In this document: in pieces, positions 11,502 through 23,000 of the stretch
Numbering within the stretch: position 1 is the stretch's first letter
Layout of the letters: the number at the start of each line of letters is the position of its first letter
DNA from: Bimuria novae-zelandiae CBS 107.79
Taxonomy: Eukaryota > Ascomycota > Dothideomycetes > Pleosporales > Didymosphaeriaceae
Direction of reading: 5' to 3'
DNA length: 64,000 bases
Assembly: GCA_010015655.1 (NCBI GenBank)
Contig: ML976684.1
Coordinates: 207,095 to 271,094, forward strand
Program-made: the position numbers and the translations under genes
The notes under the pieces: generated by a model
The model's database searches: none
What the model was told of the DNA's origin: nothing
What the model saw: the letters and a program-made list of their open reading frames with translations, nothing else

Positions 11502-12876
11502 ACGTGGTTGACAAGCGAGTGCCGAGTACAAGCGAGCACCACACCTTACTAAGTTTTCGCACCTTTCTCAGCTTGATATACAATAGTTCCACACAACGTT
11601 ACTTAAATAACGCTAAATAATGTAGATATTTAGCTTACTATCTTATCTATTAAATCTAAAAAAATTTAAAGTTATCGTAACGCTGTAATAGTTTTTAATA
11701 TATTTAATAAAATAACCTAAGGCTAACGTATAGGAATTGCTACGCGACATAATTATTAGCTTAAATTAAAAAATTATACTAAGCTAGAAGAAGAGGAAAT
11801 TATTAGGTATATACTAGATCTATATTCGCGAGGATTTGCGCCTACTCTAGATGCTATACGAGATATAGCGGATAAGCTACTTGCTAAGCGCAGCGCTGGC
11901 TAGATAGGTAAAAACTAGACACGCAACTTTATTCAGTAAATAAATTACTTTACTATATAGTTTAATTAGCTATATAATTAATAGAGAGATTTATATAAAG
12001 ATTTAAAAGCTATTAAGGCTTAATTTGAGCTTATATCGCGCATGAAGGCTACCTATAGTATCTATAATAAAGATATTTATTGTCCGTACTGCGTACGGAC
12101 AGCTACCTAATGCGATGTCTTAAGACAGGTGACAATGGTTATGTAATACCGTACAGGCAAAGGCACAGACCATAGTCACCGTACGTGAGCATTAATCCTT
12201 ATAACCCCCTTTCCTCCGTACGTAGAATAGACAGACAAGACTTGAATACCAGACCCTTTTCTCACCCGTACCATCGTACAACTATCTAGCCCTATCATAT
12301 CGCGATATGCTTGGCTTAGTATAGCCCATTCAACATTTATAATTTTAGTAAGACTAGCTTTATAATAGGTAAAATATCAGCGTAGCTTATTACTAAGCTT
12401 ATTATTTATTTTTAATATTATAGCGCTTAATTGGCCTAAAAAAGACGCTAAGGTCATAGCTTACGAAAGTACGCTTATAAATATGTAAATTATAAGACTT
12501 AAATAAGTAAATACAGTAGCTATAATATATAAAAAGTAATAAAAGAAGAGGATATAAAAATAACGCACCTTTATAAGGATAAAAGTAAAGGAAATTATTA
12601 ATTAAAAGAATATTAAGTAGTTGCTAGAGAGTAAAACGCGTTAAGATAAAGTATAATTAGGTACTAGTTCGTAGGCTTTAACACGCTATAGCCACTATAG
12701 AGAGACTACGCATAATGCATAAACATGCGTAAAGTGTACTATAGGTCCTACTTAATTTAGAATAGTAATTATATATTATTATCTTACTATGTTATTAAGA
12801 TAGGTCGCTGCAAAGATATGAAAAGTAGGTAGGATGCGGCGCTCGCTTGTATGCGACGCTCGCTTGTCAACCACGT
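11502..12876 (+). mobile_element. RIP-degraded pogo/Fot-type transposon
   Basis: Inverted repeats ACGTGGTTGACAAGCGAG (11502) and its complement ending at 12876 are flanked by TA at 11500-11501 and 12877-12878. The plus-strand transposase is legible: LEEEEIIRYILDLYSRGFAP and TLDAIRDIADKLLAKRSAG, the CENP-B-type DNA-binding part. A solo LTR (12081-12335) splits the motif corresponding to YNFDETGF just before the first catalytic aspartate. The length without that LTR is about 1.1 kb, so the catalytic domain is also shortened. It sits inside the Tc1/mariner element. Confidence 0.8.
12081..12335. mobile_element. Solo LTR (255 bp) with 5-bp target duplication
   Basis: The block begins TGTCCGTACT and ends ATTCAACA, with direct repeats TTTAT at 12076-12080 and 12336-12340. 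Its base composition is balanced while both flanks are strongly AT-rich, so it inserted after RIP of the pogo host. The first 20 bases contain a short palindrome (GTCCGTAC/GTACGGAC). It is the same family as 8755-9013. Confidence 0.85.
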
Positions 12877-13420
12877 TAGACCTTTTTATTAAGGCTATAC
12901 ATGAAACTTGGTGGGAAATACCGGAAAAGGTACTAGATAATTGTATACTATCACTGCCTAGTCATTGGCAGACCTTAAAAAAGGGCTAAATAGTGATATA
13001 CTTAGTACTATTATAATATGAATACTCGTTAGTATATAAATATATGAGATTTTTTTTTTTTTTCCTTATTTATAAAATTCCTTATAAATATAAACTTTGT
13101 GAATAAAACTATATTCAAATTCGGTAAATAAACTAGAAAAACACTAAAGTAGTATATATATATAAGAACCTAATAATTTTACACGTTTAAAAGAAAATTA
13201 TAGAACCTTAAACTAGATAAAATAGTTTAGTCTTACTTTACTAAGTTAATACGTTATTCTGGTGTTTACTAAGCACAGCTTAAGTCAATAGCTACAATTG
13301 TCTTGATTTTCCCTATAATTCTATATTGAACCCTTAACCATAACCCTAATATTGGTTATACTATAAAAGTTTTAAGAAGATACCGAAAAAGATTTATTTT
13401 TCATTTTGTCACCCCACTGT

Positions 13421-14086
13421 AAATATTCAACTAACTATAACAATATTATACTTATATACTTATAAAGTTAAGGTATTCATAGTATTTCTTAAAAATCGTA
13501 GTTATAAAAAGTTATTAATACGGCAAGCAAAATAATAAAAAGTTTAAAACTTATTAAAAATAACCATTACAAAATTAGCTAAAATAGATATTTAATAACT
13601 TAGGTTTATAGTAGTATAGAATTAAATAAAATAATAGAAGAGGATTAGTTCTAGTACATAAGGGATAGGTTTAATATTCCGGCCTATGATAATGCGACTT
13701 CCCTATGAACGCAAAATAAAGGTTTTTATAAAAAGGTTTGGATTACCTTTAAAGTCGGGATGCTCTCAAAATCTTTTAGGGCTGGTGATGTACATGGACG
13801 GATACCTATGCCCGGCGCTCACTTTCCTTTCCTATTCAGATGACGTCACCATGCGCTTTCCCAAGTCTGCTTGGACAATTGGATGTAAGGCGTTTATAAT
13901 ATAATTGTAGGAACGTCTCTTGCACAAGAAAATGGATCAAAGTCGGAATAATCTCACAGCATACTCTTGTGAACGAGCTGTTTTACTTATTTCGTAAACA
14001 CCTTATTATGCTCAGGATATTGCAAGACTGACATTGTTGTTGATAAGGATAAAGGATCGCCTCACCCCTGGCGTAGCTTCTCGCTA
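13421..14086. other. Spacer, part AT-rich relic, part base-balanced
   Basis: AT-rich unidentified sequence to about 13650, then about 430 bp of base-balanced DNA before the next transposon. The 72-codon frame at 13686-13904 has no recognisable motif and is not called a gene. Confidence 0.35.
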
Positions 14087-15956
14087 CCGTAGCTTGGCAG
14101 TTGGCGCGCCGCGTCACTGAACGCGCCACCCCAACATGATCGCTCGGGCAGCAACATGAGGCTACTAAGCCACCTACAGTTAATATTATTATAAGATATT
14201 TTAGGTTTAAGGTCTTTAAGGCCTGTATATAATTACTAGCTACTTATATTATTAATATCTATTTAGTATTTTAATTATTTAGCTACTGGGCGACTCTAAG
14301 ACGAATATAATAAATAAGGCCTTATTAATATTTATAGCCTCATGCTAAAGCTATCTTTTTTAATAAATTTATTAAAAGGCTTTAAAATATTCTTATTACG
14401 TAATTTAGATACTTTAATACGTTTCTAAAGTTAATTTTGTATCTTGCAGGCCTATTACTTAAGGCGTTACTTAGTAGTTTTATTAGCTATTTACTTTACC
14501 CGTGCATCTTTAGTAGCTACTTAAGTAATATTTTTTTTAAAATAGCCTTATTTTAAGCCACTAGCTGGCCTAACGGGCTTTTACTTACTTATTTTTTTAA
14601 AGCTATAATTACTACTTTTTAATATCTTTTTAGTGTTAATAATCGCGGGCCTGCTATTTACTATAAGATAACTAAATAATAGCTTTACTATATTACTTAT
14701 TTAGCTAATTAAAAAGTAAAAACTTATTTTACTTTAAGCGTTTCTTCTGCGTTGCTAGAGCCTTCCGTAGGCCTTTATTATTATACTTTAGGAGTTACTT
14801 TTATATAGAAATTAAGTATATAGTTTAGCTTAGCTTCTTAGCCTTATTACTACCCTTTGTATTAACAATAGCGTTTAGTAGCTAATCACTCTTTCTCCAA
14901 ATTAAAGCACTAAGTAATAATGTTAAGATTTTTTATAATTATTAATTAAAAGTTATAGTCTAATTAAACCGCTTAAGAATAGTTATTAGATCTGGAGAAA
15001 ATATATCTATAGCTTTTAAAACCTAAAGGATGAATAGCTACCTTATAGTACTAAGCTAGGCCTTTTAAAATAGGCTAAAGAAGTCTCTCTTAGCAATAAA
15101 GGCTAGCTCTTAGCTATTCTATAAAAAGGCTAATAGCTTATTTAAATACGCTATTAGTAAAGGCTTAAACACGCAAATATCGAGAGGCTATAATATATAA
15201 GTTAAATAAGGTAGATAGATAGCTAACAGGATTCTATGACAATCGTAATAGTTAATAAAATTTATAATAATATAAGATTTATAGCTATTAGCTTTGTAAG
15301 GCAATTAAACGCTTATTAAAGCTATATAAGGCTTACCTAATCACTTAATTAGCTAAATTTAGATATATTAATAAAGGTCTAATAGTGTTAAGGTTTAAGA
15401 TCCTTAACCTAGCTTAATTGTATATTTATAGAGGTGGCCTAATAGATCTAGGGCTCTATCTTCTACTGTAGGAAGTCAAAGGAAAGCTTACATTTAGTTA
15501 AGGAATTAGCTTTATAATAATTATTATTAATACTAGTTATTTATTATAACATTAAGGATTTAGCGGAATGCTAGATAAAGTAATTAACTTATAATAAGCT
15601 AACGTTTTTTTGCTACTATAAAGGCAAAGCTTTATATTATTTACTATATAAAAAAAAGTCTATGTTCAGTAAAGCGCTTAATATATTATAGAAGCTTTTA
15701 TTTTTACTATTAGGTTATATTTTAGCTATATTATATAGGAACTTACTATTAACTTATAAAGTGCTTATACTGGCGCGTTAGTATAAATTATATAATACTA
15801 AAAACATTTATAATTTTTTAATATAAAAAGTTTTTTTAATTCTTATAATTTAATTACTTCTATCGCGGTTGTAATTAGGTCTATATTGGTGGAGATGCAG
15901 CGCGTTGAAGTTAGGATATTGCATGGTGGGGCGGCGTGCCAACTGCCAAGCTACGG
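14087..15956 (-). mobile_element. RIP-degraded pogo/Fot-type transposon, TIR family CCGTAGCTTGG
   Basis: Inverted repeats CCGTAGCTTGGCAGTTGG at 14087 and its complement ending at 15956, flanked by TA at 14085-14086 and 15957-15958. Length 1870 bp. The right end matches the left end of the element at 58065, including the leader before the transposase ATG, so the coding strand is minus. The interior is AT-rich with no open frame. Confidence 0.8.
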
Positions 15957-15958
15957 TA

Positions 15959-18900
15959 CCGTGTCTCGGCAGTCTGTACGCAACATCACTTAATACGCAA
16001 CCCCAACATGATCGCGACGTTAATAATATAAGGCTATAAAGCTTTATATAAAAGCTAGGTCTATAAATAATTACTAGTAACTTAGATTATAGATATTTAC
16101 TTAGTATTTTAACTAGATAACTATTACGTAATAATAGGATTAATAGCGTAAATACTATTATATTAACGCGTATAAGTGCTAGCGTAGATTTCTTCCTCTT
16201 TATAACTTTATAAGTAGCTTTTAAGGCTCTCTAACTTCCCTTTTTAATAATTTTATAATATTTTTAAAGTTATTATTAAGTTTTATAAGCTTATTAATAG
16301 AAGTATTACTTAGTAGCCTAATTAGTTTTCTTCTTAGCGTGCGTATTTTTAACTATTACCTACGTAACGCGCCTCTTTATAAGTAAATAAGCGTTAAGCT
16401 ATTTATTAGCTCTCTATATTTCTTATTACTAACTTTTTTAAAGTTATAATTATTTCTTTTTAGCCTTTTATTAACTAAGAAAATCGTGCGCTCTCTATAC
16501 TTAAGTAGGTAACTAAAAAATAGCTCCTCTATACTACTCCCTAGGTTACTCTAAGGGTAGAGTCTTACCCTTTATTTAATACTATTTTTTAATTCTTAAG
16601 GCCTTTTAAAGGCCCTTATTTATGTACTTCAAGAGTTACTTTTATAAAAATTAAGTATATTATCTAGCTAAGCTTGCGCGACTCTTTAATTATAATATTT
16701 TTAATAGTAAAGCGTAATAGCTACTTTATTTTACGCTAATCTAATGCGCTAAGTACTAATATAGAGCTTTTTTATAATCTTACTTTTAAAAAGGACTCCT
16801 TATTAAATTACTTAAGGATAAGTATAGGATTTAGTAGTAAGATACTTATATATTTAAAAGCTTTAGCAATTAATTATAGCGTAACTAACGTAGTTTAGAC
16901 CCTTTAAAAGAGTATAAAAAAGTCTTTTTTAGTAGCTATTAATAGTCTTTAGCTCTTATATAAATAGGTATTAAGCTCGTTAGAGTAAGTAGCTAAGAGA
17001 GACTTAAATATATATATATTAAGAGGCTATAATATATACGTTAAATATGGGGGAAATATAATTAGGAGGATTTAATTTTAATTATAATAATTAATAAAAT
17101 CTATAGTAACGTAAGACCTATAGCTATTAAAAATTAGAAGTTAGTATACTTATTAAGCATTTTTAGCTTTCTCTCTTATATAGCGATTAAATACTTATTA
17201 AAGCTATTAAAGGCCTATTTCGTTGTTTAACTAGCTAGAGGGAGATAAGGTAATAAACACTTTATAGTATTAAAAAATAATTTTTTTTACTTAGTTTAAT
17301 TATAGGCTCTTAGCTTTAAATTAATAAATTAATAATAAATTAATAGTAAATCTGTTAGCGTATATATATGCGATAATTAAGATCTACTTATAGTTACTAT
17401 CTTATATAGATTACCTTACTTAGCAACTTTTATATAAAGACCTGTTAAAAATCCTTTTTAAGTAATTAGTAATACTAAGGAGGAAGCCTTTCTTATTTAT
17501 ATTATAATAATAATAAGGCGCTATGCTATACTTCACGATTTTATTATATAAAAGTTTAAAGTAAAGCTTATATGTTACCTCTAAATTAGCGTTATAGTAA
17601 TTACTATTAATGCTTATTATTTAGTGTAATATTAAGGCGTTATTATTACGCTTAATAAGGTGATTAACCTAAAATATACTTACGTCCTTTTATGTAATAT
17701 AGGATGTAAGGTTCTATATTATTTACTATATAAGAGGAAGGCTACGTTTAGCAAGGCATTTAATATATTATAAAAGCTACTTTTCTTATTATAGGCTAAG
17801 TATATAGCGTAAAGTATTTGTAATTACACGTGCCTACGTGATACGTAAGTGTCTACATATTAACGTAGAATATATAATGCTAAATTATTTTATAATTTTA
17901 TTATATAGAGTCCCCCCCCCAGATTTGACCCAACCCCAGATTTAATCCAGTAAAAGCACGCGACGCGCATGCATCACGCGTTATCCCCACCAATGTCTCC
18001 CTAAACACCAAAAAGACAATTAAATCGCGAAATTCAAATACAGAAGGCTTTATATACCTTTTAAAATAAAGATTTTTCTTTTCTAAATTCTGTTACAGAC
18101 TTCTTTAAAGTTTCGCGACGCACTTTACACCGTAGACATTACAGCGGCTTAACGTAGTCTGCAAGCCACGAAATAGCTTAAATCCTATTAAATATAGAAG
18201 AAAAGACTTTTATATAATAGATTAAGAACTACACTATTACTAGAACCTAAATTACCTACTTAATACTAAAGAAGCTTACCCTCCTTGTGCGGACTACACG
18301 CGTTACGCACGCATTATAACTAGCCCCTTCTTTATAATTACTCTCCTATATTAATAATAAATAGATTACACGTTTCTAAAAGAGGAACCCTAAAATAGAA
18401 GGGGTATTTGCTAGGTATCTTAAGCATTTATAAAAGGAAGGAGCATCCTACGCGCGTGTAGAGCGCTGGTTTAACGCAGTAGCTTTAAAAATGGAGGAGC
18501 ATGCGTACCTCCCTTCGGATATATAGAATATGGATAAGTCAGGATTCGGTGTTAGTGAGGAGCAGATTATAAAGGTATTAGTGTACCTTAATACTGCTTA
18601 AAAGGACAAAGTAATTACTAGGAAGTAAGAATAAGTTATAGATATTAAGTGTATTAATGCTACAGGCGAAGCGCTGGCTCCCCTCCTAATCTTTAAAGGA
18701 AATAATATTAACACACGATAAATTAATAAGTAATTGCCTCTAGGGTGGCATTTTGCTACTAGTAAGAATGGCTAGACATTAAATAACCTAGGTCTAGAAT
18801 AGCTAAAGAGAGTATTTAATCTATTAACCCGCGATAAGGCTACGGGGCGCTAGCGTTTACTTATCGCGGATAGACATAGAAGTTATATACGCGCAGATTT

Positions 18901-19914
18901 TATCGTCTACTATATAAGAAATTAGATTAATTTTCTAATTATACCTACTTATTGCTCGTATATACTCTAACCTCTTAATCTTAGTATCTTTTTAGCGTTT
19001 AAACAGTATCACTCCTGTAAGACGCATGTAATATCCTAGCTTAGCTTATAGCGCATCCTGTAATTAGAGTAGATAGAATTACTATCCTGCGCACGAGAGA
19101 AGGTAATATTAAAGAAAAATATACTTAGTAAATAGCGTGCCGCTAGCTTATAGCCTGCGTTACTTATACGCGTCCTTAGTAACCTACCTTATAAATTGCC
19201 CCCGCTATTACCTGTCCTAGCTACACTATAATAAGTAACTAATTTAGATCTCTCTCTACTATAAAGCTCTCCTCTAGAGCTAGTAGAACTACTAAGATTA
19301 AATAAGCAATTTATAAAGTCGCTTCGTAAGGATCCTGCAGTCCTCTCGCTAGTAAAACGCTACGTAAAGCAGATAACACGCCTCTATAAAATGTAAAATG
19401 CTATAATAGCTATTTAAGCTAAGCAGATTACAGATTAGTTTAAGCTTCTTTAGAAGCGAAAGAAGGCTAAGAAAAGAAAAAGAGTTTAACTAGAAGGTTA
19501 ATTAATCTATATAATAATAGAAGTGTTGTAGATCGCCCGCGAGGAGGAGGCAAAGCTAATAATAAAATAAGTAAGGGGGCACTTACAAAAGGTTATAGTA
19601 CTAGAAGAAGATAGTTAGGAGGAAGCGGAAGGTTCGGATTGTTTAGTAGATAGTTTATTAGAGGGGCTGGCAAAGCGCACGCAACGCGCAATGCGATTGC
19701 GTGCGCAGAGTTAATTTTGCTAGGTTAAATCTGGGGTTGGGTCAAATCTGGGGGGGAGACTCTAATAAATTTTTATTTTATTTTTTTAATTTAATTGCTG
19801 CTATCGAGGCGTTAATTAGGTCTATATTAGTAGAGTTGTGGTGCGTTAAAGTAGGTACGCTATCACGCGGGGTTGCGCATTGAGTAATGTTGCGCACTGA
19901 CTGCCGAGACACGG
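15959..19914 (-). mobile_element. RIP-degraded pogo/Fot-type transposon with nested insertion, TIR family CCGTGTCTCGG
   Basis: Inverted repeats CCGTGTCTCGGCAGTC at 15959 and GACTGCCGAGACACGG ending at 19914, flanked by TA at 15957-15958 and 19915-19916. Its left TA is the right TA of the neighbouring element. It is the same family as 51544-53653, and long stretches correspond base for base apart from C/T and G/A differences. The leader orientation puts the coding strand on minus. A different element occupies 17908-19762. Without it the length is about 2.1 kb. Its right end lies only 95 bp from the ATG of the ABC transporter. Confidence 0.8.
17908..19762 (+). mobile_element. RIP-degraded pogo-type transposon, TIR family GAGTCCCCCCCC
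   Basis: Inverted repeats of about 37 bp carry CAGATTTGACCCAACCCCAG, start at 17908 and end at 19762, with TA on both sides (17906-17907, 19763-19764). The plus-strand transposase is still readable: NMDKSGFGVSEEQIIKVLVY (first catalytic Asp, about 18528), CINATGEALAPLLIFKGNN, RLLIADRHRSYIRADF (second Asp, about 18855) and a decayed LQPLD-like third site near 18970. Stops are nearly all TAG/TAA replacing Q/W codons. It is inserted in 15959-19914 in the opposite orientation. Confidence 0.85.
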
Positions 19915-20009
19915 TAAACACTTGAAGTAAGCGCGCTAAGATAAGCATTTGCCTCCAACTTTGTGCAGTCACCAGTGCACCACTTTTATCCACCTAATAA
20001 ATTGTCGCC

Positions 20010-23000
20010 ATGTCGGCAGCCTGTCCGAGTGATGGGTCTTTTGGACCGGGCGTCGGGTCTTGTCGTGGGGGCTTTGATTTCACGCTTGGCTTCGAGGATA
20101 GCATTCTCGGCGTGTTACCCCAGGCTGCCTTGCTTTTGCTGGCGCCTATCCGATTGGCGACCCTCCGACGACGACGTGACAGAGTTGCAAGGCGCTCCCA
20201 CCTGGGTTTCCTAAAAACGGTACAAGTGCTTGATCCTGCTCGAAATCCAGATCGCTGACGAGCGTATAAGGCCACGGGATTTGCATATATTTTCTCCTCC
20301 ATCATTCTGTTGGCGATATGGAGCGAGATCGATGCCTTCAAGACCAGCTTGTCAGTCGCATCAGCTGCCCTGGAATCCACAAGCTCGTTATTAATCCTCA
20401 CACTGTCGCGTCTGGAGCATAGTAGAGCTGTCCGACCAAGCCACTTGCTACAATTTTTCCTCCTAGTCCTGCTACTGTGCGATGCCGTCCGCCTGCGTAC
20501 TTTGTTCTTGATGGATTATCCAGCGTCAATAGTCACGCCAGCATCCATTCATACGTTCTTGACTGGGCTACTTCTACTGCTTGAATCTCTCGACAAGCGC
20601 GAGCTTTTCAATTCGGATGGAGATCGTAAGCTTCCTGAAGGGCGTGGGGTAAGCACAAGCGGAGGAGGAAGCCGCGACGGCGCTCAAGCTTCCTGTCGCA
20701 GTGACTTGAAAGGCGCAGTTGTTTCAACGAAGACTGTCGGTGCAAGAGTGTTGCTGGAAGCGCGACATGCTCACACTTTCGGTCACAGATTGAGGCTATG
20801 CCTGCGCCTCTCACAGCCTATGCCCATGCCGCTATACTTTAGGGTTCCGGAGGAAACCATTGGCCTTTTCGGCAAACGTCTGTTCTGGTACCTCAATGGA
20901 TTGTTTAAAGAGGGCTATGGAAAGATTCTCAAACCGGCGGACCTGCATAGTATGGATGCCGATCTCGCCTCAAAAGAACGGGAAGTTGTGTTTCAAGAGG
21001 TCTGGGCAGCACACGACAAAACGGACAAAAGGCCGTTGCTGCGAACAATCATCAAAGTGCTGTGGCCGGACTTGCTGCTACCAGTGCTTCCGCGGCAAGT
21101 ATCCCGTGAAGCAGAAATTTGTACGAAACTAAGTGGAAACTTTTAGATTAATCCAACTGGCAACTACGCTCAGTCAACCATACTTGATTACAGAAACGAT
21201 TGCCTTTATTGAGAATCGTCAGACAGCTGATTCTGTCAACAAAGGTTACGGTCTCATAGCAGCTTTCGCGCTGAATTATACCATCCTTGCAATCGCTTCC
21301 GGCTGGTCTGCTCAGAATATGGCGCGATTCCTCACCAAACTTCGCGGCTGTCTAATTTCAACACTGTATGAGAAGACGCTCAACAATTCTTCCAAAGATA
21401 TGGACCTAGGAAACGCCACGGTGCTCATGAACGTGGACGTTGACAAGCTGATTCAAGGTTGCAAAATGATGAATGAAATTTGGGCAACGTTCATCGTGAC
21501 TGGCGTAGCAATGTACATCATGTACACACACTTGGGTAAGAGCTCGGTTCTGGGACCTTCAAAACTTCTGTGTTGACTGTAATCTAGGTGCTGCTTTCTT
21601 TGCTCCTTTCCTAACAATATTGGTCTGCGCTGCTGTGTCCACCGTTATTGGTGCTGGTACGTCACTTTGCCAACTATAATCTTGATGAGTTCGTACTGTT
21701 CTTTTAACTGACCTTTGTCCATTTTATAGCCATGAAAGTGCGTCAACGTGTTTATGCAGCCGCAACCGAACGACGTATCACAGCCCTTTCATATATCGTT
21801 GGAAACATGAAAGGCGTCCGCATGCTTGGCCTGTCAGAGACGGTTCACCGACTGCTAACCAGCCTACGGCACGAAGAAGTTGACGCGTCTACATACTTTC
21901 GAAGACTCATTGTTTGGGTCACACTCATCTCCAATGTCATGTTCCAATTGACGACTGTTGCGACATATGTCACTTTCGCCGTCATAGCGCTCGCAAAAGA
22001 TAATGGCGCAAGTTTGAATCTGAAAAACTTGTACGGTTCTTTATCTGCTCTGAAATTGTTCACGACGCCATTGGAATCGGCCCTGCAATTGGTGCCGCAG
22101 ATCCAAGTTGCGTACGCCTCCCTTGAGCGCATCGAAAGTTTTCTCAAGGGTCAGCTGATAATGACCGAACCCTATTCTGAATCCAACTCTGGTATCGATG
22201 CAGTAGGTACTGAGATGGGGCCAATAAATATTGTGCCTGCGAGCGGACATGCGATTACATTGGAAAAGGCGACGTTCGCAATTGACAGCCAGCGGACATG
22301 CGATTACATTGGAAAAGGCGACGTTCGCAATTGACAGCCAGCTTCTGTTCTTTGAAGCAACGACTCACTTCGCCTCGGGTACATTTACCATGGTTGTCGG
22401 CAAAGTTGGATCTGGAAAATCGATTCTTCTACGCTCACTTGTTGGCGAAACGGAATTGGTCAGTGGTCATTTGAAGCATCCCTCGTCCGGGATTGCCTTC
22501 TGCGATCAACAAGTCTGGCTCCGCAATGCCACCGTACGGGATAACATAATTGGAGAAGATGGCTTCGATGAAAAATGGTACCGGAAGGTTCTTTGGGGTT
22601 GCAGCCTATTACAGGACATACGAGAGATGAAGCAAGGCGATCGCACTTCGATAGGCTCCAAAGGCATATCTCTATCCGGTGGGCAGAAGAACCGCCTGTC
22701 TTTGGCACGCGCTCTTTACGCGAGAAAGCCAATACTCGTCATTGATGATATGCTTGCTGGGCTGGATAATAGAACAGAGAAGCTGGTGTTTAATCGTGTT
22801 TTCGCTCATGGCGGTATCTTGCATCAATCCGGAACAACAGTCATCCTAGCTTCACATGCCACACACTATGTTAGGCAATCAGATCGAGTCATTGTCGTCT
22901 CTAACGGGAGAATTGACGAACAAGGCACGTATCAAGAATTGATCGAGAAGAATGTCGATCTCTGGAAGCTCAACGACGGAGAAACTCCGGACTCGGATGA

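Larger units (their letters stand above)
10340..13420 (+). mobile_element. RIP-degraded Tc1/mariner transposon, interrupted
   Basis: The end of a Tc1/mariner transposase is readable on the plus strand: PYSPYLANMALIENV at about 11378-11422 (the family's SPDLNPIENVW region with the second catalytic position). After the nested element at 11502-12876 comes LIKAIHETWWEIPEKVLDNC, about 12890-12950. This matches the usual C-terminal helix of the family. The right terminus seems to be CATTTTGTCACCCCACTG at 13419, followed by TA. The left terminus could not be found. An ATG near 10371 (MAS*LFKFEQEV) may be the start. Many TAG/TAA codons make it non-functional. Confidence 0.6.

Noticed and set aside
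13330..13350. CCCTTAACCATAACCCTAA resembling telomeric repeats
   Set aside because: Only about two imperfect units, inside a decayed transposon, with no array.
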